Shown in pieces: positions 1 through 9,786 of a stretch of DNA of 64,000 bases; positions within the stretch are counted from its first letter, which is position 1; the number at the start of each line of letters is the position of its first letter. The notes under the pieces were generated by a model. It was given only the letters and a program-made list of their open reading frames with translations. It was not told the origin of the DNA and made no database searches. The position numbers were made by a program, and so were the translations under genes. Origin of the DNA: Gracilibacillus salinarum (GTDB lineage Bacteria; Bacillota; Bacilli; Bacillales; Amphibacillaceae); assembly GCF_022919575.1 (NCBI RefSeq), contig NZ_CP095071.1, forward strand, positions 3,916,001 through 3,980,000, written 5' to 3'.

Positions 1-174
1 CAGAAGGAGAAAAAGAGGGGGAAATCGAGTGATTTGGGGAAGAACTAAGTTCCATTGCCTCGAGGGAGAGGAGAGGAGGTGGGGCCTTGGGGGAGAAGTG
101 ATGGGGGGGATTTGGGTTGGGAAGGAGGGAGTTACAGGTATATACCATTCAGTATGTTTCCTAACTGTAATACC

Positions 175-544
175 ATCCTACAATTGCGACATTTCCTCTG
201 TGTTTTAGTCTCTATTTCGTCCTATAATTGTTATATTTAACTCAATTATGCACCAAGAATTGTTCATTGTAGAAATACTGCATGAATGAGAAATGGCTCA
301 ACCATGGGTATAATCACTTTCTGGTTCTGGAAAATTTAATAGGAATTAAGCTGAAAGTATGAAATAAAATGCTATCCTATAATTGTTATATTTAGGTTTA
401 TTGTGTAGCTGGGAGATATCCATAAGTTATCGTTTATTAATAAAAAAGGCTCAACAGAGAGGTCTAAAACATGATATAATCCGTTGGATTTCCTCTTTCT
501 CCGCTTTTTTCTCTGTCCAATATCGTCCTACAATTGCTACAATG
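175..544. repeat. Four direct 20-bp repeats, probable transposon end
   Basis: Copies start at 175, 219, 374 and 525, all in one orientation, with consensus RTCCTAYAATTGYNACATTT. Read on the minus strand the outermost copy begins TGTAGCAATTGTAGGAC, i.e. with the TGT tip used by Tn7-, Tn552- and IS21-type elements, whose transposases bind several such sites per end. I infer that an element lying to the left of the window ends near 541. Positions 1-986 hold no convincing gene; the first 120 bases are strikingly purine-rich on this strand. Confidence 0.6.
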
Positions 545-986
545 TTCTGTACTTCCTCAATCCCTTTATTACTAACAACTTCAGTTAGTTTTAATAGTTT
601 TCCTAATTCTATAAATCCAACGGTTTTCAATCTCTATTAGTTTATTTTCTTCTCTTCTCATCCACCTTCAGCCTGCTGGTGTTCAAGTATCTCTTACAGT
701 CTAATCTTTTCCTCTATTATCGTGCCTACTCTGGATCGAAACTATGATAAAGGATTATAAGAAATGATTGGATGGTCCTTTTTTATGGACCATTGACAAA
801 TGATTTTATACAAACTGGTGCATTACTTGAGCAGGAGTAATGCTATTTTTCTTGTTCAAATAAATGGAAGAATGGTTCGATAGTACTCACAACGCATTTT
901 ATTTCCTGTATAATAAGAAACAAATAAACTGTACAAAAAGGCACAGAAATTCCAAATTAATATAAAATATATTGGGGAGTCCTAAG

Positions 987-1556
987 ATGGAAAAGAAATT
1001 GAACTATTTAGTATTACTTATAACAATCATATTTATGGTTGGTTGTGCCAACGTAGAAAATGTATCCACTACCAATGAAGAAAAAGATCCACAAGTAGCA
1101 ACAACCACAGAGAATACAGATACCAAAAGTGAAGAGGAAGAAGCTACTGCGGAGGCTGTGGATGAACCAGAAACAGAGGAACCAGAAGTTGAGGAAAAAT
1201 CAACCGGAGCGAAAGAAGAAGCATTCCCGGGATACGATATCCTAGAAGTTGACGGCGGTGATTTATCAGGAAATCGTGAACCTAGCGTCGTTGTTGACAT
1301 TGGTTATGGAGAACGTGAATATTGGGCATTTACGAATGAATACGGGCAACTGGTACGTGTCATTGCTGACGAAATCATTATACAAGATGACCAAAACGAA
1401 CCTGTATTATCATCTGGCAGATACTATTCTGATGAGGCAAAGGTCCCTGGAGTAGAAAGTGACATTTTAGATGAAGGACATGTCATTGCTGATTCTCTTG
1501 GGGGGTATAGGATACTTTTTGAACAAAACTATAAATCTTTACTACATATTATTTAA
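987..1556 (+). CDS. Acidic lipoprotein of unknown function
   Basis: The N-terminus is a lipoprotein signal: charged MEKK, a hydrophobic stretch, then a lipobox ending MVGC, so the mature protein should be lipid-anchored to the outer face of the membrane after Cys18. An approximately 50-residue Glu/Thr-rich linker follows, then a globular C-terminal half (GYDILEVDGGD onward) that I cannot assign to a family. ATG 987 is chosen because GGGGAG at 974-979 is a good ribosome binding site; an in-frame TTG at 972 overlaps that site. It stands alone, with no partner genes nearby. Function unknown. Confidence 0.75.
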   Translation: MEKKLNYLVLLITIIFMVGCANVENVSTTNEEKDPQVATTTENTDTKSEEEEATAEAVDEPETEEPEVEEKSTGAKEEAFPGYDILEVDGGDLSGNREPSVVVDIGYGEREYWAFTNEYGQLVRVIADEIIIQDDQNEPVLSSGRYYSDEAKVPGVESDILDEGHVIADSLGGYRILFEQNYKSLLHII

Positions 1557-1797
1557 AAACCTTTCATATCAATGATTATGAGGGTTATTTTTTTGTTCAA
1601 AAATAGGAGACGGTGAACAAAACTATAATATATAATGTTAATAGTATTTAGTTGTTTTTAGGAAGATTTAGACTTTGTAGCAGATCATATTTTAGAAGGC
1701 ATAGCTGTATGAAGTTTTTAAACAACTTAGAACAATACGAAATAAAGAGAACAGCTTTAATGATAAGAGAGCAAATATATTACAGGTGGGATAATAA

Positions 1798-3144
1798 ATG
1801 AATAAAGTATCAAACAGTCAAAACCATAGTAATGTTCTGGGAATAAACAAAAGATTGGGGGTTTATAGGTACTACTGTAAAAGAATATCAACAACAGAAA
1901 TTTTACCTAACGGTAAAAATCATACTATCGATAAGTTGATGATTATGTTGGAGCAGAAGAAAAATGAATATGCAGTAAGCGTTGTCCATCCTATTTCGGA
2001 ATTTATTCATCTGTCATTAAAAAAAGGTGGTATCCCTAGTATTAAAACACAAGAACAAGTTGCTAACTCTATTGTGAACTTCCTAAATTTTGTGTTTATA
2101 GAAAATCACGCAAAGTATATGTTATCGAGCATAAAAGACCTTCTTTTTGAACATGGAGAGGATTATTTGAACGTTTATGGATTAACAGGACGAAATAACG
2201 CTCCAGTGAAAAAAGAAACAGTCAAAAGATGTGAAGGGAATCTTACTCGTTTATACTACTTCCTAGCCAAAAAAAATATTTTAAATCATATAACGATAAA
2301 TGATTTCGACTTCAAAGAATACACGTATGAAGATTTAAGGGTCAACAGGGAGCCAGAAAGCCCTTTTATCAATGTGAACTATCCAAATAATGATGAAGAA
2401 ATATTTCTTATCCATGACCTTCCTCGCGAGTTAATTATCCCCTTCATACAAACCGCATATACATATACACCTAGAATAGCTCTTGGTGTGGCGTTTCAGT
2501 GTTTCGGGGGTTTACGTGCTGGCGAGGTTGTAAATATCTCAAGGACTGGTATTACTCCATCAGGGGAATTCGGATTATATGGATTTCAAGTAATATTAAA
2601 AAATCGTAATTTCAGACCCGAACTAAAGGATATTAAGGGAAAAGGAACCGTAAAAAAACCAAGAAGACAAGGTATTTTCCCTTTTAATGGCGAGTTATTA
2701 CAACTTCTATATAAGACGCATATTGAAAAATATAAAGCTACCGATGGTAGCAATGCCCTCTTCTCCAACAGAGATGGAAGAGCGATGGAGAAATTCACTT
2801 ATCAACGGGAGTTTAGAAAATTGAAAAATAGTTTCTTAACTTTATTGTTAGAGGCTAAAGACCCTTTACTTAGAACATACGGATTGGAATTAAGTAGCGC
2901 TAAGTGGTCTACTCACATTGGACGTGGAATCTTCTCGAATTTGATTGCAGCAGATGCCACCAATGTACTTCAAGTTATGACAGCAAGAGGAGATGACAAC
3001 CCCATGAGCAGTATAACGTATCTAAACAATGCAGATAAAATGCTTAGACTTCTAAAAGGCAACTACAATGATATGTATATGGATTTATTAGAAGTAAAGG
3101 AAGACTTTATTTCTGGATTAGAATTAAACAGTCGGAATCATTAA
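1798..3144 (+). CDS. Tyrosine recombinase, first gene of a four-gene module
   Basis: This is a 448-residue site-specific recombinase. The catalytic domain is in the C-terminal half: Arg241 in GGLRAGEV (box I), His373-x-x-Arg376 in THIGRG (box II) and the nucleophile Tyr408 in ITYLNN. The N-terminal ~190 residues should be the core-DNA-binding arm. It starts at ATG 1798 behind a GGTGGG site and is followed after 11 bp by the 844-aa gene, then a second recombinase and a small coiled-coil protein. Known parallels for several recombinase genes in a row are Tn554 (TnpA/B/C), RIT elements and GMT islands; those comparisons are by architecture, not alignment. It probably catalyses integration/excision of the element carrying it. 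Target site and element ends are not visible. Confidence 0.88.
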   Translation: MNKVSNSQNHSNVLGINKRLGVYRYYCKRISTTEILPNGKNHTIDKLMIMLEQKKNEYAVSVVHPISEFIHLSLKKGGIPSIKTQEQVANSIVNFLNFVFIENHAKYMLSSIKDLLFEHGEDYLNVYGLTGRNNAPVKKETVKRCEGNLTRLYYFLAKKNILNHITINDFDFKEYTYEDLRVNREPESPFINVNYPNNDEEIFLIHDLPRELIIPFIQTAYTYTPRIALGVAFQCFGGLRAGEVVNISRTGITPSGEFGLYGFQVILKNRNFRPELKDIKGKGTVKKPRRQGIFPFNGELLQLLYKTHIEKYKATDGSNALFSNRDGRAMEKFTYQREFRKLKNSFLTLLLEAKDPLLRTYGLELSSAKWSTHIGRGIFSNLIAADATNVLQVMTARGDDNPMSSITYLNNADKMLRLLKGNYNDMYMDLLEVKEDFISGLELNSRNH

Positions 3145-3155
3145 AGAAAGGATGT

Positions 3156-5690
3156 TTGAAGGTGACAGAATGGTATACACCAGAAGAAATATCTAAATTA
3201 ATAAATAGAAACGCTTCAACATTACGAAGATATGCACGAACAGGGTTAATCCCCGATTCTTTTTTGAAAGAGGCACTTTCTTCAGGAAGCAGCAAATATT
3301 TGATTCATACGAGCTATGTTGAGCAGCAACTATCCTTGCAAGCTAAACTTTCAAACGATTATTATAAAAGAACCGAAGTTAAAACAATGCTAAAGGTATC
3401 AGACAAAACACTAAAAATTTTACAAGAGACAGGAGTATTCGAGGATGTCCTGCTTTTTGAACAAATTCTATACTTTTCAAAAAAAGAAGTTGAAAAATAT
3501 ATAAACAGAAAAACAAGCGCAGTTGGTCTAGTCAAATTAATCAAAGAAGAATTAAATTTTTCAACAGATAGACATATTGTAGTTAATTTTATATTTAACG
3601 ATCCACTTTTATCGAAACTAGTATACAAAGAGGCTCAAAGCTACCGTATTAAAATTGAAGATTGGGAGGAATACAAAAAGGGATTAGTCGATGTTGAAGA
3701 AGCTTCTAGGTATTTAAATACACCTTTAGAAGTGATGCAGATGTTATGGGAGAAGAAACACATAACATCGTTTACAACGAACGCTAAGGGCGTTAGAACG
3801 CATCTTGCTTACTTAGATGAGTACAAGCGACGTGGATTAATTCCGATTGAGCAATTAGCATTGGAGATGAACACATCTTTGGGTACTATAAGGAAATTTT
3901 TTAACTTTGACGACTATATTCTTCTTCCAAATAACAATAAAGATTTTCACATCAAAAGAGAAAAAGCTGATGAACTTATAAATAGTTACGCTGCAATACA
4001 AATCAAGCACAATTATAATAACAATATTATAGAAACTAACTATCATCATTTTTTTGAAGACAGTATTAATTACTTTAAGAACAAAGCCAATATAAACATT
4101 ACAGTGGATTTATACAACAGATGGGCTAGAAAAAAAATGAAGGACAGCACACAGCCATTCAATAAAATGGTGCTTCATTATTTGCGTGTTTTAGAGGTTT
4201 TAGCATCTCAACTAACTAAAGAATTGATGGAATATACAGATTTGGAATTAAAACAACTCTTCCAATCACTCTCTAGAAATCAAACTCGTAGAGTTACCCA
4301 ATTTCTTGACTATTGCAAAGAGAAAGTTGATTGTGCTTTTAGTGGCGATTATGTTTTTAAGAAGACCTTAAATGCAGATGCTGATGAAATGTATACTAAA
4401 GAAGAGTGGAAAATGTTAACCCTACATGTTTTAGATGTGAACAAGCATTTTGAAAATGCAGTTGAAAACAGAGAATATGCTAGTACATGGCTATTCTGCT
4501 TGTTGCATTTTTCATTGGCGTGGAGACGCTCAGATATGTTTTCATTTAAACCGATATCACTTGATATAGTGGGCATTGATGACTTTGAATGGTTCAACGA
4601 ACACATATTGAAATTAGAAGACGCTCAACACATATTAAAAACAGTCGAAAGAAGTATGCAAGAAAATTTATCAAGCAAGAAAAAACAAAAAACCGTATTC
4701 GTTATCCCTTTTCTCTTTGAAATGCCTACGGCACTAGCCTTCATTCTTAGTGAACTACACCGTAGAAAAGAAAACACTAATAACGAAATTTTAATTAAAA
4801 ATATAAGTTACAAAAATATCAATGATTTCTTCGGAGAAGAGTTGCCAAAGTTCAAAAATAAAATGAGTAACAAATCTTTAATGACTTACGGTTGGGAAAC
4901 AGCGGTAAAAAACGGTAAAGGCGTATTAGCTTATTGGCTTAGTGGTTTTTCTCGTTCTCACACTCATAAAATTGCAATGCCTAACTCTATCACTCAGGTA
5001 TATCTAGTTACGCGAAATACTGATGTAGATGTTGAAGAAATGGCTCGACACGCTTTCGATAGAGGGATTTTTGGATGGCAAGTAAAAGTTATGATAGATG
5101 CCATAAATGAAAATGAACCGATGAACTTAGAAGAAATGACAACAGCCATAACAAATATCAACAAAGAATATTCACCTGTAATGATAAACGAATTATCAGG
5201 ATATGCCGTCACTAGGCACGAGCAATCAATTACTTTATTAAAAGACCTTATGAAAATTCCAAAAAAAGAGTTAAAAGACAAACTAAAGGATATTTCCAGA
5301 TTACGCTCCCCTTCATTGCTAGACCATTCACAATGTCTCGTAGGTTTGGAAAATTGTCCGTTCAAAAACGAGGTTGAATATAATCTAGAAATGCCATGTC
5401 TCGGTTGCAAAAATCGCATCGATACCAATTATATTTTAGATATTGTGAATGTGAAAATATTTTCTTTAATTGAACGACTAAAAAGAATAAATCAAGACGA
5501 ACATATAGCACGCATCAAATATACATACATGATTAAATCGCTTTTGTATATCCTAATGGATTTCAAAAAAATGTATGATCAATTTGATACGAATTATATT
5601 CGCAGTTTCATAGATTTGGACTTGTTGCAATCAGACATCAGAGAATTAAATGTCACAAAATTTTTAACCATAGACGAGGTGAATAATTGA
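3156..5690 (+). CDS. Giant 844-aa DNA-binding, degenerate recombinase-like protein
   Basis: The protein begins with a MerR-like helix-turn-helix (residues ~3-35: YTPEEISKLI, STLRRYARTGLIP). A second HTH-like segment of the same type lies near residues 66-90. The C-terminal half has a box-I-like Arg (LAWRRSDMF, ~residue 455), a basic SHTHKI segment and ARHAFDRG, in the spacing of a tyrosine-recombinase fold, but I see no clear catalytic Tyr. A Cys cluster (NCPF...CLGCKNRID, ~730-755) may bind zinc. TTG 3156 follows AAAGGA. Its last codons overlap the next gene (TGA within ATGA), so the two are translationally coupled. By position it matches the large middle protein of Tn554-like or recombinase-trio modules. 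I infer a structural or target-binding subunit of the recombination complex. Confidence 0.7.
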   Translation: MKVTEWYTPEEISKLINRNASTLRRYARTGLIPDSFLKEALSSGSSKYLIHTSYVEQQLSLQAKLSNDYYKRTEVKTMLKVSDKTLKILQETGVFEDVLLFEQILYFSKKEVEKYINRKTSAVGLVKLIKEELNFSTDRHIVVNFIFNDPLLSKLVYKEAQSYRIKIEDWEEYKKGLVDVEEASRYLNTPLEVMQMLWEKKHITSFTTNAKGVRTHLAYLDEYKRRGLIPIEQLALEMNTSLGTIRKFFNFDDYILLPNNNKDFHIKREKADELINSYAAIQIKHNYNNNIIETNYHHFFEDSINYFKNKANINITVDLYNRWARKKMKDSTQPFNKMVLHYLRVLEVLASQLTKELMEYTDLELKQLFQSLSRNQTRRVTQFLDYCKEKVDCAFSGDYVFKKTLNADADEMYTKEEWKMLTLHVLDVNKHFENAVENREYASTWLFCLLHFSLAWRRSDMFSFKPISLDIVGIDDFEWFNEHILKLEDAQHILKTVERSMQENLSSKKKQKTVFVIPFLFEMPTALAFILSELHRRKENTNNEILIKNISYKNINDFFGEELPKFKNKMSNKSLMTYGWETAVKNGKGVLAYWLSGFSRSHTHKIAMPNSITQVYLVTRNTDVDVEEMARHAFDRGIFGWQVKVMIDAINENEPMNLEEMTTAITNINKEYSPVMINELSGYAVTRHEQSITLLKDLMKIPKKELKDKLKDISRLRSPSLLDHSQCLVGLENCPFKNEVEYNLEMPCLGCKNRIDTNYILDIVNVKIFSLIERLKRINQDEHIARIKYTYMIKSLLYILMDFKKMYDQFDTNYIRSFIDLDLLQSDIRELNVTKFLTIDEVNN

Positions 5691-7450
5691 TGGCTGTAAA
5701 AAAAATTAAAGTAGGCAATCTAGACAAAGGATTACTTATTTACGAAGAGACTTCCGATTCAGTTGCAGAAAAAAAGTACCTCAAGTACAACAAAGATGAG
5801 TTAAATCAGTATCAAGAAAAATTCGAGCTTTTACAAGACGATGGGATTATTGAAGCCACATCCGAATTTTTTGACCATCAATGGAGAGTAATAGGACGCG
5901 AATATTACAGGAAACTTGATTTTACGGAAATAGAATATAATAAAGAGCTTTATTTATCTTTAAAATGCTACGTAATTATACAACTATATGACCGAAATAT
6001 ATCCACAGATAGCATGTTTGAGGGGTTTTACAACATTTTAAAAAGCATTAGATTAACAAATGGTTATGACAAACGAAAATTAATAGAATTTGAGGAATGG
6101 AAGCTAGAAAAGGAGTCATTAAAAACTCATTTAGATAAATACAAAATCTATAACTTGGGATTCTTGTATTTTAACCCCATAAACGACGCGTCTGATTATA
6201 TCCCTTTATTAGAATCCATACCCGGCATTAATTGGGATGTGATCAGAGCAATACCTACTTATGAAGAATTCGTTTGTTTCGATTTTTTAATTAACGATTT
6301 CATGAATAAAGCAACAAATTATATGCGTTCAAAATACTATCCAGTCTTTATTTGGTGGAAATTATCAACAATCATCCCTATTCGTCCAATTGAACTCGTT
6401 ACAATAAAAAATAACGATATACGATACGATTCGAAAGAAGAAAAATATTACCTAACAAAAGGGAAAAGAAAGCAATCCCCTCTAAAAGCTAAAGGAAAGC
6501 ATCAAGTTGCCATACCACACGAAATTCAGATAAACAAAGAAGTGTTCGAAATTATCGAAGATTATAGAAAGATAACTAATAGCGAGAACGAAGAATATCT
6601 ATTTCATCTCTCTCACCATTATGAACATTTAAAAATGCCTAATCGTAGCAGCTTCATAAATAGAGGGGAAACAATAAATCATACCAACCACCGAACAACC
6701 ACTTTAATGACAAGGCTATTGGATTCATTTTTCGACGAAGTGATACAAGACGGAATTGGTATTAACGTTGTGAATTCAAGAGACGAATTAGATTTAGAAA
6801 ACCGACACAAAACCATTACTCGTTTTAATCTAATGGATACACGCCATTTCGCAATTTGTTCAATGATGATGCAAGGATTCAGCGAATTAACAATCGCTCA
6901 AATGGCAGGTCATAATAAGATTGAAACCCAATCCTCATATGCATCTCATATCGATGATTTTCAACGGTCTTATTCTAGCTTACTAGCTAAGGATATCCAA
7001 CAACGTATGACAAACCTAAATACTTCAGGATTTGAGCATTTTACATTTCGTCAAAAGCAGATACTCTCTTATTGGCATTCTGACTACTCTAAAGAAAAGA
7101 AAATAGATTATGGTTACTGCCAATCAAAAAAATTTCCGTATGAATGTTTTGAAGATGATTGTATCTTTTGTAATAAGATTCATATAGATTTATCTAATTT
7201 GACCACTCAAGAACAAGCCGAAATGGTAAACAAAATCACAAAAATTCAAGATGAAATACAAATTAAATTAAATTTCATCAAAAAGTATTATCAATCAGCT
7301 TATAGGAAAAATGAGTCAGAGTTCGCGAATAACGAAAAAAACTCTAAAGAACTTGAACGAAACAGCGCAAATCTCGCAATTTTATTAAATAGAAAAGCAA
7401 TGTTAGAGGCACATCTAGCAAAAAAAAGGGAGGTACAAGATGACAACTGA
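5690..7450 (+). CDS. Second tyrosine recombinase of the module
   Basis: A 586-residue recombinase with all core residues visible: Arg232 (IPIRPIEL), Arg385-His386 (DTRHFAI), His408 (MAGHNK) and nucleophile Tyr417 (SSYASH), the usual ordering and spacing at the C-terminal side of the fold. After the catalytic domain there is a Cys-rich segment (YECFEDDCIFCNK, ~490) that could bind zinc, then ~80 charged helical residues likely to form a coiled coil. ATG 5690 overlaps the upstream stop, and an in-frame TTG at 5687 is less likely. Its 3' end overlaps the 195-aa gene by 11 bp. The tail resembles TnpB-type proteins of Tn554-like elements in layout. Probably acts with the 448-aa recombinase on two different strands or sites. 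Confidence 0.85.
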   Translation: MAVKKIKVGNLDKGLLIYEETSDSVAEKKYLKYNKDELNQYQEKFELLQDDGIIEATSEFFDHQWRVIGREYYRKLDFTEIEYNKELYLSLKCYVIIQLYDRNISTDSMFEGFYNILKSIRLTNGYDKRKLIEFEEWKLEKESLKTHLDKYKIYNLGFLYFNPINDASDYIPLLESIPGINWDVIRAIPTYEEFVCFDFLINDFMNKATNYMRSKYYPVFIWWKLSTIIPIRPIELVTIKNNDIRYDSKEEKYYLTKGKRKQSPLKAKGKHQVAIPHEIQINKEVFEIIEDYRKITNSENEEYLFHLSHHYEHLKMPNRSSFINRGETINHTNHRTTTLMTRLLDSFFDEVIQDGIGINVVNSRDELDLENRHKTITRFNLMDTRHFAICSMMMQGFSELTIAQMAGHNKIETQSSYASHIDDFQRSYSSLLAKDIQQRMTNLNTSGFEHFTFRQKQILSYWHSDYSKEKKIDYGYCQSKKFPYECFEDDCIFCNKIHIDLSNLTTQEQAEMVNKITKIQDEIQIKLNFIKKYYQSAYRKNESEFANNEKNSKELERNSANLAILLNRKAMLEAHLAKKREVQDDN

Positions 7451-8027
7451 AAACATTAAGGGTGGCAGACCGCAGAAATATACATATGAGGAACTAAGAG
7501 CTACTTTATTCGAATATGCAAACAAATATAGTGGAAAATTAATCACTCTCGCAGATTTAGGGCGCGAAACGAAGTTTCCTCGGTACGTATGGAGAAATAA
7601 TAAACAGATTCGAGAAGACATTGAAAAGCTTAATCAAACCCCTATGGCAATCGTGGGTTTAATGAAAGAGAATGTAAAAATTCCTTCGGCTGAGAATTTA
7701 GTAAATTCTAATTATCACAATAAAAACCTACTAATCACAAGGGTTCAACAAGTCCTTGATGCATATCAAACTACTTTTGAACAGGTGCTAAAGACAACTG
7801 AATTAGAAAATATGCTAAATACTAAGGATAAAGAAATAGCCTCTCTAAAAAAAGAAATCGACGCCCTGAAAAAGCAATCTGCATTCTATCAAGAAAAATA
7901 TGAATCGATGACATTGCATAGCACTTCTCTTCTTAGTCGTAAAAACTTTCAGTTAAAGGATAATGTCATAGATGCGGAAAAGAAATTTAAAGAAATTGAA
8001 GATGAATTTGAAGATTTATTCAAATAA
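7440..8027 (+). CDS. Small coiled-coil accessory protein of the recombinase module
   Basis: A 195-residue protein in two parts. Residues 1-75 (GGRPQKYTYEELRATLFEYA ...) look like a compact helical DNA-binding domain. Residues ~105-195 are heptad-rich and charged and should form a coiled coil. Start ATG 7440 lies inside the end of the preceding recombinase gene behind GGGAGG. Position, size and coiled-coil character match TnpC of Tn554 and the small third member of recombinase trios; no catalytic residues are seen. It is the last gene of the operon. Inferred role: accessory/orientation factor for the recombinases. Confidence 0.7.
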   Translation: MTTENIKGGRPQKYTYEELRATLFEYANKYSGKLITLADLGRETKFPRYVWRNNKQIREDIEKLNQTPMAIVGLMKENVKIPSAENLVNSNYHNKNLLITRVQQVLDAYQTTFEQVLKTTELENMLNTKDKEIASLKKEIDALKKQSAFYQEKYESMTLHSTSLLSRKNFQLKDNVIDAEKKFKEIEDEFEDLFK

Positions 8028-8298
8028 GCAAAAGTCTTGCGACCGCTTGAAACGATGACACAGTTTTTGCTTGATAAAATGAAACACTTTTTTCCAGTTA
8101 AGGACTTCCCTTTTTCATGGAAGAATGTATATGATGGTATTAAGAATAGTGCAACCACCACTTGTGATTTCATTTTCAATACTCACGAAAAATGTACATA
8201 TATTAATAATTATGCACATTAACGAAGTAATGTTTGTTGCAATAACGGGCAGAGGAGTTGAAGAAGAAATGTAAATGTTTTAAGTGATGTATCCATAT
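8028..8298. other. Region after the recombinase module, no assignable gene
   Basis: A short reading frame from about 8055 (MTQFLLDKMKHFFPVKDF ...) ends at 8222, but it has no good ribosome binding site and no family I recognise. The right boundary of the recombinase-carrying element probably lies in or near this stretch; I see no terminal repeat that fixes it. Confidence 0.3.
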
Positions 8299-8356
8299 AA
8301 AAAAGAGGCAGTCCATAGAAAATATTATAAAACAATTTTCGGACAACCTCTTTTTT
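8299..8356. terminator. Bidirectional rho-independent terminator
   Basis: AAAAAAGAGG-CA-GTCC at 8299-8314 pairs with GGAC-AA-CCTCTTTTTT at 8341-8356. It lies just past the stop of the minus-strand acetyltransferase gene. Confidence 0.7.
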
Positions 8357-8381
8357 ATTAAAATCTAATCATTCAAAAGTT

Positions 8382-8915
8382 TTACTCTAAAAATGCTTTT
8401 GAATAATGAACGACACCTTGCACTTTTTCAAGAGAATTATGTGTTAATTCTAGAGCCATAAACACCTCATCAGGCACCTCAAATGGGGCTTTAATATTCC
8501 ATAAACTAGCTGGTTTAAAACCAAACTTAGGATAATAATCTTTATGTCCTAAAACAATTACTGAACGATATCCAAGGTCTTTTGCGTTTTTTAACGCAGC
8601 GTGAATTAACTGACTTCCAATTCCTTTTTTCTGATACTCAGGAGTAACAGAAACTGGAGCAAGTGCCAAAGAATCGACTGCGTTATCACCATCTACAATT
8701 TTTATTTTAGATAGAAGAATATGACCTATAATATTTTTTCCTTGATTTAATGCGACTAATGAAAGTTCAGGAATGAATGCATATGATTTTCTAATCCTAT
8801 TTACAAGTAGATGTTCTCTCTTATCGCTATATTCTTCATTCAAAAAGGCTTTTTTAATAATTTCTTCAGTTGAATTATATTGTATATTGAGTTCTGGTCG
8901 AATTATGATATCCAT
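8382..8915 (-). CDS. GNAT-family N-acetyltransferase
   Basis: The 177-residue protein has the GNAT fold signature: acetyl-CoA pyrophosphate-binding loop QKKGIGSQLIHAAL (~residues 93-107), preceded by beta-4 LAPVSVTPEY and followed by VIVLGHKDYYPKFGF, the pattern of the YhbS-type subgroup of predicted acetyltransferases. It transfers an acetyl group from acetyl-CoA to an unknown amine (small molecule or peptide). It is monocistronic, with a terminator downstream. Start ATG 8915 follows a GGAGAC site. The substrate cannot be told from sequence. Confidence 0.85.
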   Translation of the reverse strand: MDIIIRPELNIQYNSTEEIIKKAFLNEEYSDKREHLLVNRIRKSYAFIPELSLVALNQGKNIIGHILLSKIKIVDGDNAVDSLALAPVSVTPEYQKKGIGSQLIHAALKNAKDLGYRSVIVLGHKDYYPKFGFKPASLWNIKAPFEVPDEVFMALELTHNSLEKVQGVVHYSKAFLE

Positions 8916-9257
8916 TTATAGTCTCCTGTTCTTTTTATATACTTTATTTTTCATCCTATAAATAGCACTTTCTTTATGCACGAAGTCATTAAGAAAGTGT
9001 TACACACCCAGCTCTAAACATAAGTTTAACAAACAAAAACCTCCAATTTAGTATGTTTTTATTTTATAGTGTTATGTCATGGTGGTCAATCTCCAGTTTA
9101 TTACTTCCTTGTTGTGCTAACTGGTGCTTTAGCTGAACAAGGATTTGTCGATTTTTCAGCACCTATTGCTTATTAAAGTAAAGAAGCCGGAGTGTTTAAT
9201 TAAGTAGATTCGATTATTGTATTAAATGAAGCAGTATTAAAAGTTAGGAGGTCGAAG

Positions 9258-9486
9258 ATGAAAAAAAGTATTATTCTTTTTTTTGTATATAGTATATTGT
9301 TAATCACTTTTTCGGCTTGTGGTACTAAGAGTGATAGTGAGCCAATTTTTCAAAGTTCAAATATTGAAATCAATGATGTCCAAAATACTGATAGCGGAAA
9401 CTCAAATTCTTCTTACAGCATTATCGGGAATTTTGTTAGTTCGGTCTATTAACGGAAAACAAAATTGAAGTTATTGAACTAAAGAA
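9258..9486 (+). pseudogene. Lipoprotein gene cut off by a Tn3-type inverted repeat
   Basis: ATG 9258, behind AGGAGG, opens a lipoprotein signal (MKKSIILFF ... lipobox TFSAC, Cys21) and a Ser/Asn-rich segment. The frame stops at 9450-9452. Shifting one base just before the stop continues coding-like sequence (FGLLTENKIEVIELKK) up to 9486, exactly where the GGGG tip of a 38-bp repeat begins. I read this as a lipoprotein gene with a frameshift, truncated by the element boundary; the rest is not found beyond the other end of that element. Confidence 0.6.
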
Positions 9487-9524
9487 GGGGTCCTGCCGAC
9501 AAAACGCAGATATTATACGCTAAG
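9487..9524 (+). repeat. Tn3-family-type 38-bp terminal inverted repeat (left)
   Basis: It begins GGGGTCCTGCC and ends TACGCTAAG, the classic layout of Tn3-family ends (GGGG...ACG[CT]TAAG, 38 bp). A second copy in opposite orientation sits at 19734-19771; by eye the two match at 24 of 38 positions, including the first seven. The five bases outside each end (AAGAA and TTTTA) do not match, so there is no visible target duplication. Confidence 0.6.
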
Positions 9525-9786
9525 AAAATTGAAACCTAAAAAAAGTCGAATTCCTGTACGCTTGAATATTCCTAAGCGATTGCCCCATGAGTGTTATACT
9601 TTGCACCACTTAATATCATTAAATGCTCCACTGAATATCACATAATGCACCAAACTATGAACTCGGATCAATCCTGTACCCTATTTTTCTATAGTGTGGG
9701 ATTGATCTTTTTTATTATCATTTACAAATAAGCCATTTTAAGTTAATGTATATATACACTTAAAATAGCTTATAGGAGGTGTAATT

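Noticed and set aside
55..240. 61-codon open frame at the left edge
   Set aside because: It arises from purine-rich low-complexity DNA, runs through two of the 20-bp end repeats and has no ribosome binding site.
1004..1300. 98-codon Ser-rich frame antisense to the lipoprotein
   Set aside because: Mirror of the Glu/Thr-rich codons on the other strand; no start site.
8037..8222. 61-codon frame after the recombinase module
   Set aside because: No convincing ribosome binding site or family; listed only as an unassigned stretch.
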